Assembly: GCF_009758125.1 (NCBI RefSeq)
Contig: NZ_WRXO01000002.1
Span: 682,001-746,000 of the forward strand
Source of the DNA: Chitinophaga oryziterrae
GTDB lineage: Bacteria > Bacteroidota > Bacteroidia > Chitinophagales > Chitinophagaceae
Direction of reading: 5' to 3'
Length of the DNA: 64,000 nucleotides
The notes under the pieces were generated by a model. The model worked only from the letters and a program-made list of their open reading frames with translations. It had not been told where the DNA came from and made no database searches. This document shows, in pieces, positions 18,792-26,970 of the stretch. The position numbers and the translations under genes were made by a program. How positions within the stretch are numbered: position 1 is the stretch's first letter; each line of letters starts with the position of its first letter.

Positions 18792-19862
18792 ATGAAAAAG
18801 TTATTATGTTACGGTCTCTTATTACTATCTGCTCTTACAGCAGCGGCACAACAGCCATTAAAAGTGGGTGTGGCAGGATTGAGCCATGATCATGTTCACC
18901 TGCTGATGCACCAGTACAAAAAAGGACAGGTAGTCATCACTGGTATTGCAGAAGCAGATGCTCAACTGATAGCCCGTTATAAAAAGAGCTACCAGCTGCC
19001 GGATTCTTTGTTTTATCCTACATTGGCGGCTATGCTGGCAAAAACACATCCGGACGCTGTGCTGGGATATAATCCTGTTGCAGAACATATTGATGTGGTA
19101 GAAGCCTGCGCCCCCAAAGGCATCCCTGTAATGGTGGAGAAACCACTGGCTACTACTGTGGCACAGGCAGAACGCATGGCTGCGCTGGCAAACAAATATC
19201 ATATCCAGTTACTCACCAATTACGAAACTACCTGGTATGATAGTAACCAGCAGTTGTATACATTGGTGAAATCGCAGAATGCCGTTGGTCCTGTTCGTAA
19301 AATGGTAGTGCATGACGGGCATGAAGGCCCTAAAGAAATAGGTTGCAGTAAAGACTTCCTCAATTGGTTAACAGACCCTGTAAAAAACGGAGGAGGTGCG
19401 ATTGTAGACTTTGGATGTTATGGCGCTAACCTGATGACCTGGATGATGGATGGTAAAGCTCCGATAGCTGTTACCGCTGTCACCCGTCATATCAAACCGG
19501 ATGTATATCCTAAGGTAGATGATGATGCTACCATTCTTTTGGAATACCCCGAAGCAACCGGTATCATTGAAGCTTCCTGGAACTGGCCTTTCAGTATTAA
19601 AGACTGGGAAGTGTTTGGTAAATCAGGTTATTTGCATGCACTGAACAGTAATACATTACAGCAAAGACAGAAAGATACATATCAGCCATTGACTGTACCC
19701 GCAGCTGTTTACCAGGATAATATCACTTATCTCACAGCGGTATTGAACGGTACTATTCATCCGGTAAATGATCTTTCCTCTCTTAGTAATAACCTGATCG
19801 TAGTGAAGATTTTAGAGGCTGCAAGAAAATCTGCAAAGGAAGGGAAACGTATTGTGCTATAA
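18792..19862 (+). CDS. Exported Gfo/Idh/MocA-family oxidoreductase
   Basis: The mature protein has an N-terminal Rossmann fold with a dinucleotide loop (VGVAGLSHDHVH), the conserved EKPLA motif (about residues 117-121) and the family's C-terminal alpha/beta domain (GGGAIVDFGCYGANLMTWM). A clear Sec signal peptide (MKKLLCYGLLLLSALTAAAQ) precedes the fold and has no twin-arginine motif. A nucleotide-dependent enzyme outside the cytoplasm must bring or retain its cofactor, as known for the related GH109 and GFOR groups. A role in glycan or sugar processing is likely because a GH71/99-like gene is the next neighbour, facing it. Confidence 0.88.
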   Translation: MKKLLCYGLLLLSALTAAAQQPLKVGVAGLSHDHVHLLMHQYKKGQVVITGIAEADAQLIARYKKSYQLPDSLFYPTLAAMLAKTHPDAVLGYNPVAEHIDVVEACAPKGIPVMVEKPLATTVAQAERMAALANKYHIQLLTNYETTWYDSNQQLYTLVKSQNAVGPVRKMVVHDGHEGPKEIGCSKDFLNWLTDPVKNGGGAIVDFGCYGANLMTWMMDGKAPIAVTAVTRHIKPDVYPKVDDDATILLEYPEATGIIEASWNWPFSIKDWEVFGKSGYLHALNSNTLQQRQKDTYQPLTVPAAVYQDNITYLTAVLNGTIHPVNDLSSLSNNLIVVKILEAARKSAKEGKRIVL

Positions 19863-19871
19863 AGATAACAT

Positions 19872-19906
19872 ATAACCGGCCCCGTTAGAGGCCGGTTATT
19901 TTTTTA
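19872..19906. terminator. Bidirectional terminator between oxidoreductase and GH71/99 genes
   Basis: A stem pairs ATAACCGGCC with GGCCGGTTAT around an 8-base loop, followed by seven Ts on the plus strand. Its edge overlaps the stop codon of the minus-strand hydrolase gene. Confidence 0.88.
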
Positions 19907-21703
19907 ATTATCCTGGATAGTTATATCATCAATATATGTTTTGAAAGTTCCCGTATCCTGTGTGTGGTCATAAGCAATCACAATCCTGTCTATTGTTTTC
20001 CCACTCACCCAATTCCCGATATTACTGAGTACCTGCTGCCATGTATTCACAGTGCCATGGCCGGCCCCTGGATGCATAGATACTCCATTGATATCATTGG
20101 CTGCTGTATTCCGTAAAGAACTGCCATCCGTAAAAATGAGATCAACAGAAACATATCTTGAAAGCGTATTAACAGGATATGTCCAGAAGCTGAGTTTTGT
20201 AGTGGCAGTAACCGGAATATTTACATCAAAAGTTTTGAAGTAATAATAAGAACCTGCTATGCCAGAATTATCCTGTCCGGCTACACGGATGGAATAAGTA
20301 CCGCTATGACTGGTTTCTCCTGATACTGTTCCACAGATAGGTGTGGTTATGTTAGTGGGTACAGAAGTAGGCTCTGCGCTGTCTGTCCAGGTAAGGGCGG
20401 CATCATATCCTGCTTCAAGACTGGTACGCAACCACACAGGTGCAGTTGCATACGGAATAGTAACATTAGGAGTAAGAGTCGCCGTGCCTTTTAATACTTT
20501 CGCTGCCTGTCCTGCAAGACGTAAATAAAAATCCGAAGAGATATAAGTACCATCGGCGCTGCTGGTTAAAAAATATTGATTGCCGGGTATCGAAAGATAA
20601 CTGTCTGCTATTTTTGCAATTGCTGTTCCTTCATCATATTCATCGAACATGGCGATATAAGCGGTATTCATTCCCAGGTTCTTCACATTATATAACTGAT
20701 GCCAGAAGAACTCTCCTTTATTGCGCGGGATCTGGTTTTTCGCACCACCGTTCCAGTTACTCCAGGAGAAGCCCGGAAAGAGTACGGGTTGATAATCGAT
20801 ACCATTGGCGTTGCAATAAGCAAGATCTGGAACGAGATGGTTGGTACTGAAATTATCAGCGCCCGTATTGTCTGAAAACCGCCCTACAGACCAGGGAGAG
20901 AGCATGTTAAAGGCTTTGTACACATCTGCATATCCGCTGAAAGAATCATCAGTGCCGTTAAGCCAGTTGGTGGGCACACCACCTATCACATAATAACCTT
21001 TCTTTTTCAGCCAGTTGATAATAGCCAGGCTTTGCACAGGTGCATTGGGCCGGCCGGTAAAACCAAATCCCCAGAGGCAGATGACCGGCTTACCGTTTTG
21101 ATGTGCGTAATACGGAGATCCAAGTACATTCAGGTCGTTCTCAATATGTGACCAGTCGGTTTTAAAGTAGGTCGTATCATCAGCGCTTAAATCGTACATG
21201 ATGTAGAAGATGCGCTGGTACTTTTCTGCTACGCGACGCATGCGTACGGTAACACTGTCGCGGTGTGCTTTAAACACTCCGTCTTTGGTTTCTCCGAGGA
21301 AACGTTGCAGGCCTACACCATCAATGCCATTCTGCTGCATCCATTTAAAGTGCAGGTCTAATGTTTCCTGCGGATAGGAAGAGAAAAGTCTGGAAGAAGC
21401 GCCACTACTTAAATTAGCAAGGTCCGTCTGAAAGAGCTGGGAAGCAGGGTATTCGCTTACATCAGGATAAGCCTCAAAGGTGAGGCTGCCGGGAGCTGGA
21501 GCGCCTGCATTGGACTGGTAAACACCGCCCGACCAGTGTCTCCATCTTGCAATCGGAGAGCCATCCCCATAACAGGTGAACCATCCCTGGTAGCCTGCTA
21601 TTACTTTTCCGGTTACTGACTGTGCTTCAGGGGCTACCTGCGCCCGCAAGGCGCTGGTTAATAATGTGGTAGCAATCAAAAAGGACATAGGTAGTTTCAA
21701 CAT
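19904..21703 (-). CDS. Secreted glycoside hydrolase, family 71/99-like
   Basis: The 599-residue protein has a signal peptide ending near LRAQ. The catalytic region (about residues 30-400) has the GH71/99-like signature start GKVIAGYQGWF and TIM-barrel strand motifs such as GIDGVGLQRFLGE, PVICLWGFGF and NTAYIAMFDEYDEGTAI; the last is a strong candidate acidic site. The C-terminal 180 residues (TPICGTVSGETSHSGTYSIR onward) look like a carbohydrate-binding beta-sandwich. Characterised relatives cut alpha-mannosides or alpha-glucans, but the substrate here cannot be told. No SusC/SusD pair is adjacent. Confidence 0.85.
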   Translation of the reverse strand: MLKLPMSFLIATTLLTSALRAQVAPEAQSVTGKVIAGYQGWFTCYGDGSPIARWRHWSGGVYQSNAGAPAPGSLTFEAYPDVSEYPASQLFQTDLANLSSGASSRLFSSYPQETLDLHFKWMQQNGIDGVGLQRFLGETKDGVFKAHRDSVTVRMRRVAEKYQRIFYIMYDLSADDTTYFKTDWSHIENDLNVLGSPYYAHQNGKPVICLWGFGFTGRPNAPVQSLAIINWLKKKGYYVIGGVPTNWLNGTDDSFSGYADVYKAFNMLSPWSVGRFSDNTGADNFSTNHLVPDLAYCNANGIDYQPVLFPGFSWSNWNGGAKNQIPRNKGEFFWHQLYNVKNLGMNTAYIAMFDEYDEGTAIAKIADSYLSIPGNQYFLTSSADGTYISSDFYLRLAGQAAKVLKGTATLTPNVTIPYATAPVWLRTSLEAGYDAALTWTDSAEPTSVPTNITTPICGTVSGETSHSGTYSIRVAGQDNSGIAGSYYYFKTFDVNIPVTATTKLSFWTYPVNTLSRYVSVDLIFTDGSSLRNTAANDINGVSMHPGAGHGTVNTWQQVLSNIGNWVSGKTIDRIVIAYDHTQDTGTFKTYIDDITIQDN

Positions 21704-21742
21704 GAATTTGGATTTGGGTTATTTTGAGATATAGTTCTATCC

Positions 21743-21750
21743 CAAATATA
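21743..21750 (-). promoter_or_regulatory. Putative -7 box of the GH71/99 gene (TATATTTG)
   Basis: CAAATATA on the plus strand reads TATATTTG on the minus strand, a perfect TAnnTTTG match. It lies 39 bases before the hydrolase ATG. Confidence 0.5.
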
Positions 21751-21796
21751 AGCTTAAACCAGTGGAGATTCGCTCATCCTTCGTTTATCCGGAATA

Positions 21797-22018
21797 GGGT
21801 AGTGACTCAGTTTGGTTACATAATCTTTGCGGGAGGTGTTGTTGATCATAAATACACCTTATCTGACGTGAATATTAGGTGAAGTTAAATTGAAAAACAA
21901 CTCCTGAATCCATATTCCAAAGCTAAATCAGAGAACTAAACAGTCAGATGCAGTGTATTTATGATCAACAACATCTGGCAATCTACACTGTCATAATATT
22001 CAAACTGAGACACTACCC
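21797..22018. mobile_element. MITE-like non-autonomous element, 222 bp
   Basis: The left arm (21797-21867) and right arm (21943-22018) are imperfect inverted repeats of 71 and 76 bases. They include a perfect 21-base stretch (21837-21857 against 21953-21973) centred on TGATCA. The tips read GGGTAGTGACTCAGTTTG and, on the other strand, GGGTAGTGTCTCAGTTTG. GGAATA stands directly outside both tips (21791-21796 and 22019-22024), as expected for a target-site duplication. The 75-base middle has no coding capacity. No transposase is in the window, so the mobilising family is unknown. Confidence 0.8.
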
Positions 22019-22031
22019 GGAATAGTATCAC

Positions 22032-22062
22032 TTTGAAAAATATAAAGTAGTTTGTACTTTTG
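22032..22062 (+). promoter_or_regulatory. Putative Bacteroidota promoter downstream of the MITE
   Basis: TTTG at 22032-22035 and TACTTTTG at 22055-22062 are separated by 19 bases, matching the TTTG-N19-TAnnTTTG consensus. The following ATG is 95 bases away at 22157. The promoter begins 8 bases beyond the right target-site duplication. Confidence 0.5.
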
Positions 22063-22156
22063 AAGAGCCGTATTTTATGTAAATTACTGTTTAATCCCAA
22101 ATAGCAAGACCCCGGTTTATTACATCAGATTTATATTTACCTAAATTCGAAAACTC

Positions 22157-22552
22157 ATGAGTTCATATAAAGTTGGCGACGGAATGCAACAGATAAAAAT
22201 GGCTGTTGATATCTCTACCTTTGGGCTGGCAGCATCCCGTGCAATAGCGCTCAAACCAGGTACCGGTGATCCGTTAAAGGCCGTTGCACATTCAGAGAAT
22301 GCTTCAGGAGATATTCCGCAACAGGGGATAGGTCCTGCCATTGCCTTAGCCGAATATACCATCACTGTAATGACTAAAATAGATTTGCTGGGTGATGATG
22401 CTGCCAGGAAAAGGGCCAGCACACAGGTGAGTGCCAGATATATTTTTGATGATGGTGCAGAAGGTCACAAAGAGTTTTCCGATCCTATCATAGAAATAAG
22501 TGATGATTGCAGAACCGTAATACTATACAAAGACATAGAACTGAAATCCTGA
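22157..22552 (+). CDS. Small protein of unknown function
   Basis: This 131-residue protein is not recognised. It has no signal peptide or membrane segment. The middle is rich in small residues (GIGPAIALAEYTITVMTKIDL). The C-terminal third is likely beta-stranded and acidic (ARYIFDDGAEGHKEFSDPI). The next gene starts one base after its stop codon, so the two are almost surely co-translated and may act together. Confidence 0.75.
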   Translation: MSSYKVGDGMQQIKMAVDISTFGLAASRAIALKPGTGDPLKAVAHSENASGDIPQQGIGPAIALAEYTITVMTKIDLLGDDAARKRASTQVSARYIFDDGAEGHKEFSDPIIEISDDCRTVILYKDIELKS

Positions 22553-22553
22553 T

Positions 22554-23714
22554 ATGAGATACTCAATTTTACCATTACTACTCATCTTATTCTGTATTAA
22601 TTTATCTGCACAATCGCTGGATGGTACCGTTAAATTAAAGGAGCTGGCAGTGCCCAATGCGCCTGTATTTATCCTGACTGATATAGCCCCTACATTAACA
22701 CAAACAAGTAATACCCCTAAAGAATTTGTACTGGGTGTTGCACAATCGTTTCAATCATCCGGGAACAGCTTTCCGCAAAACTATTCAACAGAGTTTACTC
22801 CTTACTGGTGGGTGAAACCAAAGTCCAGGGATGTATATAGTTTTGTAGGTTTGAAAACGATGACGGATGTACGTACGGGTAAAAGTATGGTAGTGGGAGA
22901 AAACATTTTCTCCGGATTGAAATTTACCAGTTTCTCCCTTGCATTTTTAAATAAAGATATGATCCCCGATTCTGCTGCAACATCGCAGAAAATCTTTGCG
23001 TTAGGACTTAAAACAACCGTTATTAAAGTGCACCTGAGATCATACAGTGAAAAGATGGATAAACTGCTCAATAAATGGCATGATGCTGCACAGGAAGAAC
23101 TGAATGATGGAATTGAAGCGATTGCAAAGGAACCTGACCTGGTAAAGAAAAAACAGCTGCTCAGAGAGTTTACGAATCTGCGGCCTAAACGAACAGATGA
23201 TATCGTACAGGAGATCAATGATATGATCAATGAAAAACCTATCTTTTCCTGGGATGTAGCTGCTGCTTATGCTACTTACGGCATAGGGGATTCTTCCTGG
23301 CAAACAGGAAGGAAAGGCGCCTGGACTACCCTGGCCTCCTATATTCCGTTATCAAAAGGAGAAACAGCCACAAAAAGTTACCTGGCAGTGAACATTGCGG
23401 GCCGTTATCTGTATGATAGTTATTACAAAAATGAACTGGGAATTGTAGAGAAAGCGAATAGTGTTGATTTTGGTGGCAGGGCCGGACTGGAATTCGACAG
23501 GATCTCTTTTGGCTGCGAGTCTTTATACCGGTATTATAACGGAAAAAGTGGCAGCGCTAACAGAACAGTAGGGTACATCAATTACAGAATAAGCGATAAC
23601 CTCTATATCAACGGTGCATTTGGTAAAAGTTTTGAATCAACTAATAAGCTCGTAGCATTATTTGGTATTAACTGGGGCTTTGGGCGTGAGTCCGTAGGTC
23701 TTCCAACGAACTAA
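22554..23714 (+). CDS. Secreted, probably outer-membrane, protein of unknown function
   Basis: The 386-residue protein starts with a Sec signal peptide (MRYSILPLLLILFCINLSAQ). Residues about 170-235 form a highly charged helical stretch (KMDKLLNKWHDAAQEELNDG onward). The second half alternates hydrophobic and polar residues and ends with an aromatic-rich strand segment (LFGINWGFG), a pattern common in outer-membrane beta-barrels. No family name is recognised. It is the second gene of the pair downstream of the MITE-like element. Confidence 0.8.
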   Translation: MRYSILPLLLILFCINLSAQSLDGTVKLKELAVPNAPVFILTDIAPTLTQTSNTPKEFVLGVAQSFQSSGNSFPQNYSTEFTPYWWVKPKSRDVYSFVGLKTMTDVRTGKSMVVGENIFSGLKFTSFSLAFLNKDMIPDSAATSQKIFALGLKTTVIKVHLRSYSEKMDKLLNKWHDAAQEELNDGIEAIAKEPDLVKKKQLLREFTNLRPKRTDDIVQEINDMINEKPIFSWDVAAAYATYGIGDSSWQTGRKGAWTTLASYIPLSKGETATKSYLAVNIAGRYLYDSYYKNELGIVEKANSVDFGGRAGLEFDRISFGCESLYRYYNGKSGSANRTVGYINYRISDNLYINGAFGKSFESTNKLVALFGINWGFGRESVGLPTN

Positions 23715-23778
23715 AAAAGATTGATTGCTAGTCTACCGCAATATATACCGGGTCTGATTACATGATCGTAACAGGTTC

Positions 23779-23826
23779 AAAACAGGAATATCTTACGTTA
23801 AAAGACGCAAGATATTCCTGTTTTAT
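23779..23826. terminator. Bidirectional terminator
   Basis: AACAGGAATATCTTACGT pairs with ACGCAAGATATTCCTGTT with a single mismatch around a 6-base loop. Short A- and T-runs flank it. It lies between the convergent unknown genes. Confidence 0.8.
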
Positions 23827-23832
23827 TACTTC

Positions 23833-25386
23833 TTAAATGCGTTTTTCCTTCTTCACGAACTTACGGTGAATGACACTCTGCACCGGTATCCCTTCAATCT
23901 TGCTTTCCAGCCAGGAAATAATGTCCAGATAGAGGAATGATCTTCTTTCATAAGGATTCTGTGATAGCTGCACCAGCTTTTCCTTCAGATCGGCAAATGC
24001 GCTACGCAAAGCTTTAGGATTTGCATAGATGTTCTTACGTAAGAATTTCAGGATCTCTTCCATCATCTGTCCTAAGTCTTTATTCTTGGCAATGAAGTGG
24101 TATACAGACTTGATCAGGTATTCCACCAGGCTGTAATTCTCCAGTTCATAGTGGGCAATCAGGTGAAGTATGCGTGTAAAACACTGTATATCAGCACGAA
24201 GATTGCCAATACGCAGATGAATGATTTTATTCAGATAAACGATCGCCTTGTTATTGTCTCCGCTACCGAAGTACAGGCAGGCGATCTTGTAATAAAACAG
24301 CAGGATACGGTGCTGATCTATTTTGAGCTGGTATTCAGCTATTTCGGCTTCGAGCTGTGGCACCAGGGACAACCCTTCGCTGAAAGTTCCTTCCAGGAAA
24401 TAGCGGTTGATCCGTGCGGTGTACAGGTATACGAAGGCTGATATACGCGTATTTTCGTTGAAAGACTCCTGGTTTTCGGTATTGAAGGTTTCGAGCTGTT
24501 CCAGCACCCGCATGAACTTGTCGTGGTTCATGGTGTAAAAGTGTGCTGTCAGCAGGTTATGCAATGCTTTGATATAGAGTTCCATATCAGTGCGTTGCAG
24601 GGAAGGGTATTCGCTGAACAGATCTACCCATTTCTGGGTATAACGGTAAAACATGACGAAATCCTGCAGAATATAGTAATACCAGCTATATGCCTGGTAA
24701 AGGTGTATCTTTTCATAAAAACTCATGTCCTGGTTGCAGTTGGGAGGCAGCTCTTTTTCAAAGAACAGCTTCACCATTTCGGCATCCCTGGCATCCCGGG
24801 CATGGCCCAGTTTCAGGTACAGGCCATACATACGCAGGGAGAGGGTAGACAACTTGCTTACATTACTGAGGCGAAGCTCTATCAGTTTGGATTCTGCGCT
24901 CAGTTCATCAGCCCGGTTTTCCAGGCTGCGGGTAATATGCCGGCTTTCTATCAGCTTTTCGAATTCTATAATTTCATAACTTAACATGACCTCTTCCTGT
25001 TCCATAGCCATTGACTTGGCACGGGAAAGGATCTTCAGACTTTGGCTGTATAATCCCTTACTGTACAATACGCGGGCATAATCCAGCTGTTCCCGCAAAT
25101 CTATCAATGGATCTTTCTGCTTATACAGCAGGCGAAGGCTGGTAAGGAGTTGTTTGTACAGGTGGGCCTTTACATTACTAAGCTGTTGTTTTTTTATAGC
25201 GGGGATCTTTTTGAGGATTAACTCCTCATCATACTCCTTTAATTTATCTAATGTGTTGAATAACTGAATGAATAAAACGTCTTCTTTTGTATTGTTTTTA
25301 TTGAAAGCAAGTTGAAAATTCCGTTTTTCTGCCTTTGTAAGCGTTTTTATTAGTATGAACAGGGCATCGTGATGGTTGTTGGACAT
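23833..25386 (-). CDS. Alpha-helical repeat (TPR-like) protein of unknown function
   Basis: The 517-residue protein is almost wholly helical, with repeated Tyr/Leu/Ala-rich helix pairs like TPR solenoids, for example LDYARVLYSKGLYSQSLKIL and IACLYFGSGDNNKAIVYLNK. It has no signal peptide or membrane segment. The N-terminus (HHDALFILIKTLTKAEKRNF) seems typical of a Bacteroidota-specific group, but I cannot name it. It is transcribed divergently from leuC, with operator-like palindromes between the two. A scaffold role is possible, but no function is assigned. Confidence 0.8.
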   Translation of the reverse strand: MSNNHHDALFILIKTLTKAEKRNFQLAFNKNNTKEDVLFIQLFNTLDKLKEYDEELILKKIPAIKKQQLSNVKAHLYKQLLTSLRLLYKQKDPLIDLREQLDYARVLYSKGLYSQSLKILSRAKSMAMEQEEVMLSYEIIEFEKLIESRHITRSLENRADELSAESKLIELRLSNVSKLSTLSLRMYGLYLKLGHARDARDAEMVKLFFEKELPPNCNQDMSFYEKIHLYQAYSWYYYILQDFVMFYRYTQKWVDLFSEYPSLQRTDMELYIKALHNLLTAHFYTMNHDKFMRVLEQLETFNTENQESFNENTRISAFVYLYTARINRYFLEGTFSEGLSLVPQLEAEIAEYQLKIDQHRILLFYYKIACLYFGSGDNNKAIVYLNKIIHLRIGNLRADIQCFTRILHLIAHYELENYSLVEYLIKSVYHFIAKNKDLGQMMEEILKFLRKNIYANPKALRSAFADLKEKLVQLSQNPYERRSFLYLDIISWLESKIEGIPVQSVIHRKFVKKEKRI

Positions 25387-25410
25387 CGTTAATAATGTGT
25401 TATAATGATC

Positions 25411-25433
25411 TGATAATCAATTAGATGATTATC
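25411..25433. promoter_or_regulatory. Operator-like palindrome, TPR-gene side
   Basis: TGATAATCA and TGATTATCA form a perfect 9-base inverted repeat with a 5-base spacer. It lies 25 bases before the start of the minus-strand gene, downstream of its putative promoter, so a bound protein could block transcription. Confidence 0.45.
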
Positions 25434-25463
25434 ATGAGGTGTATTTACATATCGTAATTAAGT

Positions 25464-25471
25464 CAAATTTA
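25464..25471 (-). promoter_or_regulatory. Putative -7 box of the helical-repeat gene (TAAATTTG)
   Basis: CAAATTTA on the plus strand reads TAAATTTG leftward and fits TAnnTTTG. It lies 77 bases before the ATG of the helical-repeat gene. Confidence 0.4.
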
Positions 25472-25527
25472 GCTATGTACTAATAACCATAGCAAACTAG
25501 CTTTGAAGGTACAAACAAAGGAAGGAA

Positions 25528-25547
25528 GCGTAAAACGCAATTTGCGT
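25528..25547. promoter_or_regulatory. Operator-like nested palindrome upstream of leuC
   Basis: GCGT-AAA-ACGC at 25528-25538 overlaps ACGCAA-T-TTGCGT at 25535-25547. The pair ends 23 bases before the leuC ATG. It could be a regulator site for the leucine operon; no leucine-responsive leader peptide was seen. Confidence 0.45.
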
Positions 25548-25570
25548 CAAATTTTAAAAAGTAATTACGG

Positions 25571-26968
25571 ATGGGAAAAACATTATTCGATAAACTCTGG
25601 GATAGCCACGTGGTATTAAGCAAACCCGGTTTTCCGGATGCGGTATATATCAACACTCATTTTATTCATGAGGTGACGAGTCCGCAGGCTTTTGACGGCT
25701 TGCGTAAGAGGGGCATCCCGGTATTCCGTACCGCCAAAACAAGGGCAACGGCCGATCATAACGTTCCTACCGTCGATCAGCACCTGCCGATTAAAGAAGC
25801 ATTGAGCCGTAAACAGGTGGAAATGCTGACTACCAATACCAAAGAATTTGGCGTGGAGGTGTATGGCCTCGGCCACCCTTTCCAGGGGATCGTTCACGTC
25901 ATAGGCCCCGAACTGGGTATTACCCTGCCGGGTATGACAATCGTTTGCGGAGACAGCCATACCAGCACACATGGTGCTTTTGGCGCTATCGCTTTTGGTA
26001 TCGGTACTTCCGAGGTAGAACAGGTACTGGCTACCCAGTGTATCCTGCAATACCGTCCAAAACGCATGAAGATCGAAGTAAATGGTCAGCTGAAGAAAGG
26101 GGTATTGTCCAAAGATATCATCCTGTACATTATCTCTAAGATCTCTGCATCCGGCGCTACCGGCTACTTTGTGGAATATGCAGGTGAGGCTATCCGTGCC
26201 CTCAGCATGGAAGCCCGTATGACTATCTGCAACATGAGTATAGAGATGGGCGCCCGTGGCGGACTGATCGCTCCGGACGAAACAACTTTCGAATATATTA
26301 AAGGGCGTGAGTTTGCACCTAAGGGAGCAGACTGGGACAAGGCATTAGCTTACTGGAAAACCCTTTATTCTGATAAAGACGCTGAATTTGACGTAACACT
26401 CACTTTCGATGCCGCAGATATAGAACCACAGATCACCTACGGTACCAACCCGGGTATGGGCATGGGTGTTACCCAGCATATTCCTACCCTGGAAGAAACA
26501 GACGATAAGGAGAAAGCCTCTTTCAAAAAATCGCTGGAATACATGGGCCTGGAACCTGGAAGTGAACTGCTGGGCAAAAAAGTGGACTATGTATTCATCG
26601 GTAGCTGTACCAACTCCCGTATAGAAGATTTGCGCCTGGTGGCAGATTTTGTGAAAGGAAAGAAAAAAGCGGAGGGAGTGGTAGCATGGATCGTACCTGG
26701 TTCAAAACAGGTAGAGGCACAGGCTAAGAGAGAAGGAATAGATAAGATATTTGAAGCGGCTGGCTTCCATCTGCGCGAACCTGGCTGCTCTGCCTGCCTG
26801 GGTATGAACGAAGACAAGATCCCTGCCGGTATGTATTGCATCTCTACTTCCAACAGGAACTTTGAAGGTCGTCAGGGTCCCAATGCCCGTACCTTCCTGG
26901 CCAGCCCGTTGTCTGCTGCTGCCGCAGCTATTACCGGAAAAGTTACTGACGTAAGAGAATTAGTATAA
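25571..26968 (+). CDS. leuC: 3-isopropylmalate dehydratase, large subunit
   Basis: LeuC with LeuD isomerises 2-isopropylmalate to 3-isopropylmalate through an iron-sulfur cluster. The 465-residue protein starts with the family's [14 protein letters not shown]. It shows the substrate and cluster motifs [28 protein letters not shown] and [11 protein letters not shown], whose three cysteines bind the 4Fe-4S cluster. It is the first gene of leuC-methyltransferase-leuD-leuB-leuA. The methyltransferase gene starts two bases after its stop. Confidence 0.97.
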   Translation: MGKTLFDKLWDSHVVLSKPGFPDAVYINTHFIHEVTSPQAFDGLRKRGIPVFRTAKTRATADHNVPTVDQHLPIKEALSRKQVEMLTTNTKEFGVEVYGLGHPFQGIVHVIGPELGITLPGMTIVCGDSHTSTHGAFGAIAFGIGTSEVEQVLATQCILQYRPKRMKIEVNGQLKKGVLSKDIILYIISKISASGATGYFVEYAGEAIRALSMEARMTICNMSIEMGARGGLIAPDETTFEYIKGREFAPKGADWDKALAYWKTLYSDKDAEFDVTLTFDAADIEPQITYGTNPGMGMGVTQHIPTLEETDDKEKASFKKSLEYMGLEPGSELLGKKVDYVFIGSCTNSRIEDLRLVADFVKGKKKAEGVVAWIVPGSKQVEAQAKREGIDKIFEAAGFHLREPGCSACLGMNEDKIPAGMYCISTSNRNFEGRQGPNARTFLASPLSAAAAAITGKVTDVRELV

Positions 26969-26970
26969 TT

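Larger units (their letters stand above)
21704..22156. other. Intergenic region carrying a MITE-like element
   Basis: No gene was seen in these 453 bases. From left to right the region holds a minus-strand promoter for the hydrolase gene, a 222-bp element with long inverted repeats and a target-site duplication, and a plus-strand promoter for the downstream pair. These parts are listed separately. Confidence 0.8.
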
